From NCBI GenBank assembly GCA_023140455.1, contig JAGLLQ010000092.1, positions 1 to 15,517 on the forward strand: 15,517 nucleotides of DNA, in the 5' to 3' direction. Shown in pieces: positions 1-7,139 of this stretch (position 1 is its first letter; every line of letters begins with the position of its first letter). The stretch is from Desulfobacteraceae bacterium (GTDB taxonomy: Bacteria > Desulfobacterota > Desulfobacteria > Desulfobacterales > Desulfobacteraceae). A model generated the notes under the pieces. The model searched no databases and was not told the DNA's origin. It saw only the letters and a program-made list of their open reading frames with translations. Position numbers and translations under genes: made by a program.

Positions 1-2
1 TG

Positions 3-611
3 TGTTACCCTTCCAAGGTTAATGATGATAAAATTAGAATAATTCATCACGGTATTGCAAACCCAACGAGGAAGCTTGAATTGATGATTCAATGTATGGA
101 TTTTGTTGATAACAGATTTTCTTTGGATTTGATGTTGGTTGGCTGTGGAAATCGATATTATAGGTTCCTTGAAAAGCAGGTACAGAAACGCAATAATGTG
201 AGACTGATCAGTCCGGTTCCTTTTAAAGAAATTGTTTCATTCTCTAATAAATATGATATAGGCTTATTTTTGGTTCCGCCATCAACTTTTAATCTAAAGC
301 ATTGTATGCCTAATAAATTTTTTGAATTTATTCAGGCACGTCTTGCTGTAGCTGTTGGCCCTTCACCAGATATGGCTTGTTTTGTGAAAAAATATGATAT
401 TGGTATTGTTTCTACGGATTTTACACCACAAAGTATGGCCTTTGAACTTAATTCTCTTTCAAAAAAGAATATTCAATATTATAAAAAACAATCTGATAAA
501 ATCGCTGATAAGTATACAGCAGAGCGTAATGAGAAAAAATTAATAGAATTGCTCGATTTTTATCAGGAATTTAATACGCTGAGACCTTTGCGAGACGCAC
601 ATATCCCTTGA
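3..611 (+). CDS. Glycosyltransferase family 4, C-terminal part (5' end outside window)
   Basis: The reading frame is open from the first complete codon at position 3, so the gene begins upstream; the TTG and ATG at 81 and 84 are internal. The visible 202 residues are the C-terminal Rossmann half of a GT4 (GT-B fold) enzyme. A segment IIHHGIANPTRK is followed by LDLMLVG, a strand-helix pair typical of the donor nucleotide-sugar domain. Further on, MPNKFFEFIQARLAVAVGPSPDM corresponds to the region that in this family carries the donor-binding glutamate and a helix. A retaining cytoplasmic glycosyltransferase that adds a sugar to a lipid-linked polysaccharide intermediate is the likely role; donor and acceptor cannot be read from the sequence. 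It lies upstream of a 172-base gap containing a candidate terminator, so it is probably the last gene of a preceding transcript. Confidence 0.85.
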   Translation, partial: CYPSKVNDDKIRIIHHGIANPTRKLELMIQCMDFVDNRFSLDLMLVGCGNRYYRFLEKQVQKRNNVRLISPVPFKEIVSFSNKYDIGLFLVPPSTFNLKHCMPNKFFEFIQARLAVAVGPSPDMACFVKKYDIGIVSTDFTPQSMAFELNSLSKKNIQYYKKQSDKIADKYTAERNEKKLIELLDFYQEFNTLRPLRDAHIP

Positions 612-644
612 ATTATAACATTTTAGATAAAAATTTTTTAACCG

Positions 645-694
645 ATATCCGGCTGATTACCAGCCAGATATTGTCTCTATTTGAGAGTTTTTTT
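645..694 (+). terminator. Candidate weak intrinsic terminator after the first glycosyltransferase gene
   Basis: In the gap between the first and second genes there is a hairpin, ATATC-C-GGCTG (645-655), loop ATTAC, CAGCC-A-GATAT (661-671). It has two perfect 5-bp arms separated by one C/A mismatch. A second short hairpin follows at once (CTCT 675-678 with AGAG 684-687) and leads directly into a run of seven T (688-694). The stems are short and the GC content modest, so termination may be partial. It is the only hairpin-plus-T-run I noticed between genes here, and it fits a transcript boundary before the wbp-like genes. The rest of the gap up to 783 is AT-rich with no convincing -35/-10 pair. 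Confidence 0.4.
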
Positions 695-783
695 AAATAT
701 TGTATCAAACGTCAGAAAAAAGTAAAAAGTGTGAGTTAGGAATAAAATATATTAAAATAATTTATTGAAAGGTAAAATTTTTT

Positions 784-1836
784 ATGTTCAAAATAATAAA
801 AGATCGAAAAATCAAAATTGCTATTATCGGATGTGGAAGAATTGCAAACAATCATTTTGGATCTATAGAGAAACTTAGTGATGATTTTGAATTAGTGGCT
901 GTATGTGACACAAATACTGAAATCCTTCAAGAGACACAAGATAAATACAATGTGCCTGGATACTCCTCTCTTGAAAAATTATTAAATGAAATAGATGTAG
1001 ATATAATCTCCATATGCACTCCCAGTGGAATCCACCCTTACCAGACAATTCTCGGTGCAAAAAAAGGCGTGCATATAGTAACTGAAAAACCCATGGCAAC
1101 AAGGTGGCGTGATGGTCTTGCAATGGTGAATGCCTGTGATGAGGCTGACGTAAGACTATTTGTAATTAAACAGAACAGAAAAAATTCTACTTTGCAGCTT
1201 CTGAAACGTGCGATTGATGAAAAGCGTTTTGGAAGAATAAATATGGTAAACCTTAATGTTTTCTGGACAAGGCCACAGGAATATTATGACAGTGCTAAAT
1301 GGCGCGGCACATGGGAATTGGACGGCGGAGCATTCATGAACCAGGCTAGTCACTATGTTGACCTTCTTGAATGGTTGATTGGACCTATTGCAGACATACA
1401 TGCAATGACCGGCACCCTTGCACGGGATATTGAAGTTGAAGATACCGGCGTCATGAATATCAAATGGAGAAATGGTGGAATGGGATCAATGTGTGTGACC
1501 ATGCTCACCTATCCAAAAAACTTTGAAGGTTCATTGACAATTTTAGGTGAAAAAGGAACTGTTAGGATAGGAGGAGTTGCTGTAAACGAAATCCAGCACT
1601 GGGAGTTTGAAGAAACTTGTGATTATGATCAGCAAATTAAAGATGCAAACTATGAAACAACTTCTGTTTATGGATTTGGACATCCATTATATTTTAAAAA
1701 TGTTATTGATGTCTTGCGTGGGGAAGCAGAACCTGAAACTGACGGCCGAGAAGGTCTTAAATCTCTGGAAGTTATCATAGCAACATATTTATCAGCCCGG
1801 GACGGAAAAACCGTTTCTCTTCCTCTGGAGTACTAA
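784..1836 (+). CDS. wbpB: Gfo/Idh/MocA oxidoreductase, WbpB/WlbA-type UDP-GlcNAcA 3-dehydrogenase
   Basis: This 350-residue protein matches the WlbA/WbpB family, which oxidises C3 of UDP-N-acetylglucosaminuronic acid to the 3-keto sugar using NAD+ in the cytoplasm. The N-terminal Rossmann motif is [13 protein letters not shown] (residues 13-25). The family signature EKP lies at 101-103, with K102 as the expected catalytic lysine. The sequence around [14 protein letters not shown] (180-193) supplies H190, the usual second active-site residue. Length is the same as that recalled for Bordetella WlbA. The ATG at 784 has GAAAGG at 767-772 upstream. The next two genes, an acyltransferase and an aminotransferase, are the expected pathway partners, which makes this assignment much stronger than the fold alone. 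Other Gfo/Idh members act on different sugars, so substrate identity rests on context plus overall similarity. Confidence 0.88.
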   Translation: MFKIIKDRKIKIAIIGCGRIANNHFGSIEKLSDDFELVAVCDTNTEILQETQDKYNVPGYSSLEKLLNEIDVDIISICTPSGIHPYQTILGAKKGVHIVTEKPMATRWRDGLAMVNACDEADVRLFVIKQNRKNSTLQLLKRAIDEKRFGRINMVNLNVFWTRPQEYYDSAKWRGTWELDGGAFMNQASHYVDLLEWLIGPIADIHAMTGTLARDIEVEDTGVMNIKWRNGGMGSMCVTMLTYPKNFEGSLTILGEKGTVRIGGVAVNEIQHWEFEETCDYDQQIKDANYETTSVYGFGHPLYFKNVIDVLRGEAEPETDGREGLKSLEVIIATYLSARDGKTVSLPLEY

Positions 1837-1838
1837 TT

Positions 1839-2420
1839 ATGAAATATTCTGTACATGAAACAGCTATAGTTGATAAAGGCACTACAATTGGAAACGATAC
1901 CAGTATCTGGCACTGGGTTCACATATGTAAAGATGCGGTAATTGGAGAACAATGTTCCCTTGGCCAGAATGTTTTTGTTGGAAACAGAGTCGTAGTCGGC
2001 AATAATGTAAAAATCCAGAACAATGTATCTGTTTTTGATAATGTAACCTTGGAAGATGATGTTTTTTGCGGTCCCAGTATGGTATTTACCAATGTTTTCA
2101 ACCCAAGATCAGAAATATCTAGAAAAGATGAATACCGAAGCACTCTTGTAAAAAAAGGTGCGACCTTAGGCGCAAACTGCACCATTGTTTGCGGTAATAC
2201 AATTGGTGAATATGCTTTTATCGGAGCAGGGTCAGTAGTTACAAAAGATGTTAAACCCTTTGCTTTAATGGCAGGTGTCCCTGCAAAACAGATAGGATGG
2301 ATGAGCAGGTTTGGAGAAAAGCTTGATTTGCCATTAAAAGGTAATGCCCAGACTAGATGCCTTAATACCAATGACTTATATCAGCTAAAGAATAACCAGG
2401 TTAAAATAATAAAAGGATAA
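1839..2420 (+). CDS. wbpD: WbpD/WlbB-type left-handed beta-helix N-acetyltransferase
   Basis: A 193-residue hexapeptide-repeat protein. Residues 8-135 are a run of [IV]-G-x-x-x-x units (for example [35 protein letters not shown]), giving a left-handed beta-helix that trimerises and binds acetyl-CoA between subunits. The family loop FTNVFNPR (residues 83-90) and the C-terminal [11 protein letters not shown], a typical CoA-binding end, are both present. WbpD acetylates the 3-amino group of UDP-2-acetamido-3-amino-2,3-dideoxy-glucuronic acid, and the length agrees with that family. The start lies 2 bases after the previous stop, with CTGGAG inside the end of wbpB as ribosome-binding site, so the two are translated together. 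The preceding dehydrogenase and following aminotransferase supply its substrate. Confidence 0.9.
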   Translation: MKYSVHETAIVDKGTTIGNDTSIWHWVHICKDAVIGEQCSLGQNVFVGNRVVVGNNVKIQNNVSVFDNVTLEDDVFCGPSMVFTNVFNPRSEISRKDEYRSTLVKKGATLGANCTIVCGNTIGEYAFIGAGSVVTKDVKPFALMAGVPAKQIGWMSRFGEKLDLPLKGNAQTRCLNTNDLYQLKNNQVKIIKG

Positions 2421-2426
2421 ATCAAT

Positions 2427-3500
2427 ATGCAATTCATCGACCTGAAAGCCCAATATATACGAATAAAAGAAAACATTGATAAAAGAATCCAGAAAGTCCT
2501 TGACCACCAGCGTTTTATCATGGGACCTGAAGTTCAGGAACTTGAAGAAAAACTTGGCTCTTATGTTGGTGTAAAACACTGTATCGGTGTTGCAAACGGA
2601 ACAGATGCTCTCCAAATTTCCATGATGGCTTTAGGAATAAAGCCAGGAGATGAAGTCATTACAACTCCATTTTCATTTATTGCAACAGCAGAAACAATAG
2701 TTCTATTAGGCGCAAAACCTGTTTTTGTAGATATTGACTCAAAAACATATAATATTAATCCCAATCTTATCGAACAGGCAATTACTGATAAAACAAAGGC
2801 TATTATGCCTGTAAGCCTCTATGGTCAATGTGCAGAATTTGATAAAATTAATGAAATTGCAGAAAAACACAATATTCCGGTTATTGAAGATGGCGCACAA
2901 AGTTTTGGAGCCACCTACAAAGGTAAAAAATCATGTTCTTTAAGCACAATCGGCTGTACATCCTTTTTCCCCTCAAAACCCCTTGGTGCTTACGGTGATG
3001 CCGGGGCATGTTTTACAGATGATGATGAACTTGCAAAAATAATGAGAGAAATCAGAGTGCATGGACAAGACAGACGATACCATCATCCAAGGATTGGTGT
3101 TAATGGACGTTTAGACACATTACAGGCAGCAATCCTCCTTGCAAAATTTGACATATTCCCAGAGGAAGTTGAGGCCAGGTCAAAAATAGGACAAAGGTAT
3201 TCTGAATTATTACACAACACAAATGTCATTACACCATATATTGAAACCTATAACACAAGTGTTTATGCACAATATACGATCCAGGTTGACAACCGGGATG
3301 AACTACAGAAAAAACTTAAAGAAAATGATATCCCAACTGCTGTTCACTACCCAATCCCCTTAAATAAACAACCGGCATTAAAACAATCAATACACAACCC
3401 AATTGCTGAAAAAATTGCTGAAAAAGTTATGAGCTTACCAATGCATCCATTGCTATCTGAAAAAGATATGAATTCTATTGTTGAAGTAATTAATAAATAA
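2427..3500 (+). CDS. wbpE: DegT/DnrJ/EryC1/StrS aminotransferase, WbpE-type
   Basis: A 357-residue PLP-dependent sugar aminotransferase of the DegT/StrS family. It contains the cofactor contact region VIEDGAQSFGA (152-162) and the Schiff-base lysine K184 in SFFPSKPLGAYGD. The position of this lysine is within one residue of the one known in Pseudomonas WbpE. In the pathway it takes the 3-keto sugar made by the WbpB homologue and transfers an amino group, normally from glutamate, to C3, giving UDP-GlcNAc3NA for the WbpD homologue. The gene starts 6 bases after wbpD, with AAAGGA at the end of wbpD as ribosome-binding site. Within the family, C3 and C4 aminotransferases look alike; the 3-amino assignment comes mainly from its placement between wbpD and wbpA. 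Confidence 0.88.
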   Translation: MQFIDLKAQYIRIKENIDKRIQKVLDHQRFIMGPEVQELEEKLGSYVGVKHCIGVANGTDALQISMMALGIKPGDEVITTPFSFIATAETIVLLGAKPVFVDIDSKTYNINPNLIEQAITDKTKAIMPVSLYGQCAEFDKINEIAEKHNIPVIEDGAQSFGATYKGKKSCSLSTIGCTSFFPSKPLGAYGDAGACFTDDDELAKIMREIRVHGQDRRYHHPRIGVNGRLDTLQAAILLAKFDIFPEEVEARSKIGQRYSELLHNTNVITPYIETYNTSVYAQYTIQVDNRDELQKKLKENDIPTAVHYPIPLNKQPALKQSIHNPIAEKIAEKVMSLPMHPLLSEKDMNSIVEVINK

Positions 3501-3537
3501 CTTTGCAAAATTTATAATATATGATTAAGAGGAAAAC

Positions 3538-4851
3538 ATGTCATTACTTAAAGAACAGATAAAGAAATTTAATAACAATAAAGCTGTAATTGGAATAATC
3601 GGGCTTGGGTATGTGGGATTACCATTGGCTCTTGAATACCTGAAAGAAGGTTATGCCATCGTGGGATTTGATATTGATTCAAATAAAATCGATTCTCTTA
3701 AAGAGGGCAATAGTTATATTGAACATATTGATGTTTCAAAAATCAAAGCTGCCTATGACAAAGGAACATTTTTACCAACTACTGACTTTTCAAAAGCACA
3801 TAAAACTGATGCGTTGATATTATGTGTTCCAACACCATTAAATGACCACAGAGAGCCTGATTTATCATATGTAATTGGCTCGCTTGAAGCTTTGCTCCCT
3901 TATTTAAGAGAGGGGCAGGTTCTTTCACTGGAAAGCACAACATATCCGGGCACTACCGAAGAAGAATTGAAACCAAGAATAGAAAAACAGGGCTTTATTA
4001 TTGGTGAAAATTTTTATCTTGTCTATTCTCCAGAACGTGAAGATCCAAATAATCCTAACTATACAACAAAGACTATACCAAAAGTCTGTGGCGGGACAAC
4101 AAGCGCCTGCATGGAAATTGGCACAGCACTTTATAATAAAATCATTGACATCGTTGTCCCTGTGAGTTCAACTCAAGCTGCAGAAATGACAAAAATATTA
4201 GAAAATACCTTCAGGGCTGTAAACATAGCTTTAGTAAATGAACTCAAAATAGTTGCTGAGCGTATGGGAATTGACCTGTTTGAAGTTATTCGTGCAGCTG
4301 CAACAAAACCATTTGGCTTTATGCCTTTTTATCCAGGCCCCGGTTTAGGTGGGCATTGTATTCCCATAGACCCATTTTACCTGACCTGGAAAGCTCGTGA
4401 ATATGGGGTCGCAACTAAGTTTATAGAGCTTGCCGGTGAAGTAAATATAGCAATGCCGGATTATGTTATCAGCAAAGTAATGGATGCCTTAAACACAAAA
4501 GGAAAATCTGTTAAAGGTTCAAAAATTCTTATTCTCGGCATAGCTTATAAAAAAAATGTAGATGATATGCGTGAATCACCAAGCGTTGAACTTATGGTAA
4601 AATTGGAGGAAAAAGGTGCACAAATATCTTATTCAGACCCTCATGTACCAAAATTTCCTGAAATGAGAAACTATAAATTTGATTTAACAAGCATGGAACT
4701 CTCACCAAAGACTCTCTCAGAATTTGATTGTGTTCTAGTAGCTACAGATCATGACAGGTTTGATTGGGAAATGATTGAAAAAAATGCAACACTGATAGTT
4801 GATACAAGGGGTAAATACACTATTGACAATAAAATGAGCTTTAGAGCGTAA
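3538..4851 (+). CDS. wbpA: UDP-GlcNAc 6-dehydrogenase, WbpA-type
   Basis: A 437-residue nucleotide-sugar dehydrogenase of the UDP-glucose/UDP-GlcNAc dehydrogenase family. The N-terminal NAD domain begins with [13 protein letters not shown] (19-31). The YSPERED segment (163-169), the central helix with K219 and N223 ([12 protein letters not shown]), and the catalytic cysteine C274 in [12 protein letters not shown] are all present. The C-terminal UDP-binding domain starts near [20 protein letters not shown]. It oxidises the C6 hydroxyl in two NAD+-dependent steps, here most likely UDP-GlcNAc to UDP-GlcNAcA, the first step for the three genes upstream. The family also includes UDP-ManNAc and UDP-Glc dehydrogenases; context and length favour UDP-GlcNAc. 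AAGAGG (3527-3532) precedes the ATG. The 37-base gap before it is larger than those upstream, but no terminator is seen. Confidence 0.9.
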   Translation: MSLLKEQIKKFNNNKAVIGIIGLGYVGLPLALEYLKEGYAIVGFDIDSNKIDSLKEGNSYIEHIDVSKIKAAYDKGTFLPTTDFSKAHKTDALILCVPTPLNDHREPDLSYVIGSLEALLPYLREGQVLSLESTTYPGTTEEELKPRIEKQGFIIGENFYLVYSPEREDPNNPNYTTKTIPKVCGGTTSACMEIGTALYNKIIDIVVPVSSTQAAEMTKILENTFRAVNIALVNELKIVAERMGIDLFEVIRAAATKPFGFMPFYPGPGLGGHCIPIDPFYLTWKAREYGVATKFIELAGEVNIAMPDYVISKVMDALNTKGKSVKGSKILILGIAYKKNVDDMRESPSVELMVKLEEKGAQISYSDPHVPKFPEMRNYKFDLTSMELSPKTLSEFDCVLVATDHDRFDWEMIEKNATLIVDTRGKYTIDNKMSFRA

Positions 4852-4865
4852 AGTAAGCAATAATT

Positions 4866-4873
4866 AGAAAGGA
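4866..4873 (+). promoter_or_regulatory. Ribosome-binding site that questions the start of the CapD-like gene
   Basis: The sequence GAAAGGA ends one base before the ATG at 4875, which is too close for normal initiation there. A TTG at 4881, two codons downstream in the same frame, lies 7 bases from the GGA and would be better placed. The protein could therefore start at L/M-NHYLKGKR rather than MRLNHYLKGKR. The difference is two residues ahead of the Rossmann fold and does not affect function. Confidence 0.45.
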
Positions 4874-4874
4874 C

Positions 4875-5984
4875 ATGAGGTTGAATCATTATTTAAAAGG
4901 GAAACGTATTTTAATAACAGGCGCATGCGGAACAATTGGTTCTGAGTTGTTTCGTATGCTTTGTCAAACTTTGGAATACGAACCAAAGGAAGTCGTGGGG
5001 GTTGACAACAGAGAGAGTGATATTTTTTTTATGGATCAAAAATATCTTAATGATGAAAGGGCAAAATTTTATCTTGCAGACATTAGAGATTATAGTAAAA
5101 TAACTCGTATCATGGCAGATATTGATATCGTATTTCATGCTGCCGCCTTAAAACATGTGGTACTTTGTGAACGATCCCCTTTTGAAGCAGTTCAGACCAA
5201 TATTCATGGTGTTCAAAATATCATTAAGGCAGCAATTGATAATCATGTTTCCAAAGTAATTTTTACAAGCTCTGATAAAGCTGTTAATCCTACTAATGTA
5301 ATGGGTACTTCCAAACTTATGGGAGAGCGTCTGATTACTGCCACAAGCAGCAATAATTATGCCAATAATACAATATTCGCATCCACTCGTTTTGGCAATG
5401 TTCTTGGATCAAGCGGATCTGTAATACCAATTTTTCAAAAGCAGATTGAAAAAGGCGGACCATTAACTATCACAGATACAGATATGACAAGATTTATAAT
5501 GAGCATTGAAGAAGCAGCCAGGCTTGTTATTGATTCTATTTTTGTTGCCAGAGGAGGCGAAGTTTTTGTCACTAAAATGCCGGTCGTACGAATTGTAGAC
5601 CTGGCAGAAGTTATGATCAATGAACTTGCTCCTGAATATGGATATAAGCCATCAGATATAGAGATAACTCAGATTGGGATAAAACCCGGTGAAAAATTAT
5701 ATGAAGAGCTGATGAGTCATGAGGAAACAAGAAGGGCAGTGGAGCTTGATAACTATTTTGCTATTCTGCCTGCATTTAGAGGACTTTATAAAGATATATC
5801 CTATGAATATAATAATATAATATCCCAAAAGGTCACAGACCCTTATGTCTCTGCAGATGAGCCACATCTTGACAAAGATTCATTAAGAACTTTTTTATTA
5901 TCAAATAATCTGCTTGATTTAAATCAGTTTGGGAAAAACCATCCTGATGCACGGTACTGGCCGGGAGATAAAAAGGGGAATTAA
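4875..5984 (+). CDS. CapD/WbpM-like UDP-sugar 4,6-dehydratase, soluble form (SDR)
   Basis: A 369-residue extended short-chain dehydrogenase/reductase of the polysaccharide biosynthesis CapD type. The NAD motif TGACGTIGSEL lies at 15-25, HAAALKHV at 88-95, and the active site in TSSDKAVNPTNVMGTSK (131-147). The usual YxxxK tyrosine is replaced by methionine (M143-x3-K147), the altered S-M-K triad known from WbpM, with D134-K135 as the extra catalytic pair of 4,6-dehydratases. RFGNVLGSSGSV and the C-terminal IKPGEKLYEELM are also family hallmarks. It lacks the N-terminal membrane and CoA-binding-like half of WbpM. The expected reaction is removal of water from a UDP-hexose, often UDP-GlcNAc, to a 4-keto-6-deoxy sugar; epimerising relatives exist, so the product is uncertain. 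It lies 23 bases after wbpA and 6 bases before the SQD1-like gene. Confidence 0.82.
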   Translation: MRLNHYLKGKRILITGACGTIGSELFRMLCQTLEYEPKEVVGVDNRESDIFFMDQKYLNDERAKFYLADIRDYSKITRIMADIDIVFHAAALKHVVLCERSPFEAVQTNIHGVQNIIKAAIDNHVSKVIFTSSDKAVNPTNVMGTSKLMGERLITATSSNNYANNTIFASTRFGNVLGSSGSVIPIFQKQIEKGGPLTITDTDMTRFIMSIEEAARLVIDSIFVARGGEVFVTKMPVVRIVDLAEVMINELAPEYGYKPSDIEITQIGIKPGEKLYEELMSHEETRRAVELDNYFAILPAFRGLYKDISYEYNNIISQKVTDPYVSADEPHLDKDSLRTFLLSNNLLDLNQFGKNHPDARYWPGDKKGN

Positions 5985-5990
5985 CAATAT

Positions 5991-7139
5991 ATGAAAGTTT
6001 TTATTGCGGGTGGAGATGGATACCTTGGCTGGCCAACTGCCATGAATTTATCTGCACATGGTCATGATGTCCTTGTTGCAGATAACTATCTTAGAAGAAA
6101 TATGTCTCTTGAAGAGGACGTAGAACCTTTATACGAGGTGCCAAACCTCATAGAACGTTCAAGGTTATGGTTAAAAAAAACAGGTAAGAAAATTGATGTA
6201 CGCATTGGTGATCTAATTGATTGGGATTTTATTTCCACAATATTTAAAGAATTCAAACCTGATGCTATTGTCCATTATGCAGAACAGCCTTCAGCTCCTT
6301 ATTCAATGTTGAACAGAAAGGCAGCGTTATTGACCATAAATGTTAATTTGAACGTAACCGCAAATATTATTTTTGCAACTAAGGAATTTACACCTGATGC
6401 TCACATTGTTAAGATCGGAACAATGGGTGAATATGGTACTCCCAATATTGATATTGAAGAGGGTTGGATTGATATAGAACATAAAGGAAGAAGCCATAAT
6501 TTTTTATACCCCAGGCAGGCGGGCAGCCTTTACCACACCACTAAAATTATGGATACTGACCTTTTATGGTATTATGTGAGAATGTGGGATCTTCGGGTAA
6601 CTGATTTAATGCAGGGCCCTGTTTATGGAATATTTACCAAAGAAACCCAGGATGATGAACGATTATTTCCTTTTTTTAATTATGATGAACTATTCGGCAC
6701 TATAATAAACAGGTTTGTTGTACAGGCAGTTATAGGTTACCCTCTTACTGTATATGGGAAAGGCGGTCAAACCAGGGGATATTTGAATATACAGGATACG
6801 CTTAACTGTGTAAGGCTTTCTCTTGAAAATCCTGCTGATAAAGGTGAACTTCGAATATTTAATCAGTTGACCGAGACCTTCTCTGTAAATGAACTTGCTG
6901 ATAAAATAGTAGAAGCTGGTGAAAAAATTAGCTTGGACGTTAAAATAAAAAATATTGAAAACCCGCGCAAAGAGCTTGAAGAACACTATTATAATCCGGT
7001 TCACACAGGATTAATTGAACTTGGTCTTAAACCTCATTTTCTAACACAGGATGTACTCATGGAAATGATGAACTTTGTAATAAAACATAAAACCAATATT
7101 GCAGAACATAAAATTTTTAGGGGTACTAAATGGGATTAA
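5991..7139 (+). CDS. SQD1/SqdB-like NAD-dependent sugar epimerase/dehydratase (UDP-sulfoquinovose synthase family)
   Basis: A 382-residue SDR protein that I recognise as closely related to plant SQD1 and bacterial SqdB, which join UDP-glucose and sulfite to give UDP-sulfoquinovose. Shared blocks include GGDGYLGWPTA (7-17), VHYAEQPSAPYSM (94-106), KIGTMGEYGTPNIDIEEG (141-158), YHTTK (181-185), VYGKGGQTRGYLNIQDT (254-270) and EEHYYNPVHT near the C-terminus. T144, Y181, H182 and K185 line up with the SQD1 catalytic residues as I remember them (T145, Y182, H183, K186). AAGGGGA at 5973-5979 precedes the ATG, and the end overlaps the next start by 10 bases. No SQD2/SqdX-like lipid glycosyltransferase is adjacent, so the product is more likely used in the polysaccharide. 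A different UDP-sugar substrate or nucleophile is possible, since family members in polysaccharide loci are poorly studied. Confidence 0.8.
   Translation: MKVFIAGGDGYLGWPTAMNLSAHGHDVLVADNYLRRNMSLEEDVEPLYEVPNLIERSRLWLKKTGKKIDVRIGDLIDWDFISTIFKEFKPDAIVHYAEQPSAPYSMLNRKAALLTINVNLNVTANIIFATKEFTPDAHIVKIGTMGEYGTPNIDIEEGWIDIEHKGRSHNFLYPRQAGSLYHTTKIMDTDLLWYYVRMWDLRVTDLMQGPVYGIFTKETQDDERLFPFFNYDELFGTIINRFVVQAVIGYPLTVYGKGGQTRGYLNIQDTLNCVRLSLENPADKGELRIFNQLTETFSVNELADKIVEAGEKISLDVKIKNIENPRKELEEHYYNPVHTGLIELGLKPHFLTQDVLMEMMNFVIKHKTNIAEHKIFRGTKWD

Noticed and set aside
730..760. Possible promoter before the wbpB homologue
   Set aside because: TATATT and TAAAAT hexamers occur, but no acceptable -35 element is correctly spaced, so a promoter cannot be supported from sequence.
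612..783. JUMPStart/ops element (GGCGGTAG) ahead of the locus
   Set aside because: No such sequence was found in the gap or in other intergenic stretches.
1919..2371. 150-codon open frame on the minus strand within the acetyltransferase gene
   Set aside because: It is an antisense shadow of a well-supported hexapeptide-repeat protein; its translation shows no recognisable family and it has no ribosome-binding site or spacing that fits the locus. The other minus-strand frames (for example 875-1123, 1156-1401, 6690-7004, 15183-15420) fail for the same reasons.
3513..3518. TATAAT between wbpE and wbpA homologues
   Set aside because: It matches a -10 box exactly, but no TTGACA-like box lies 16-18 bases upstream and the region is AT-rich; the only TTGAAG is 26 bases away.
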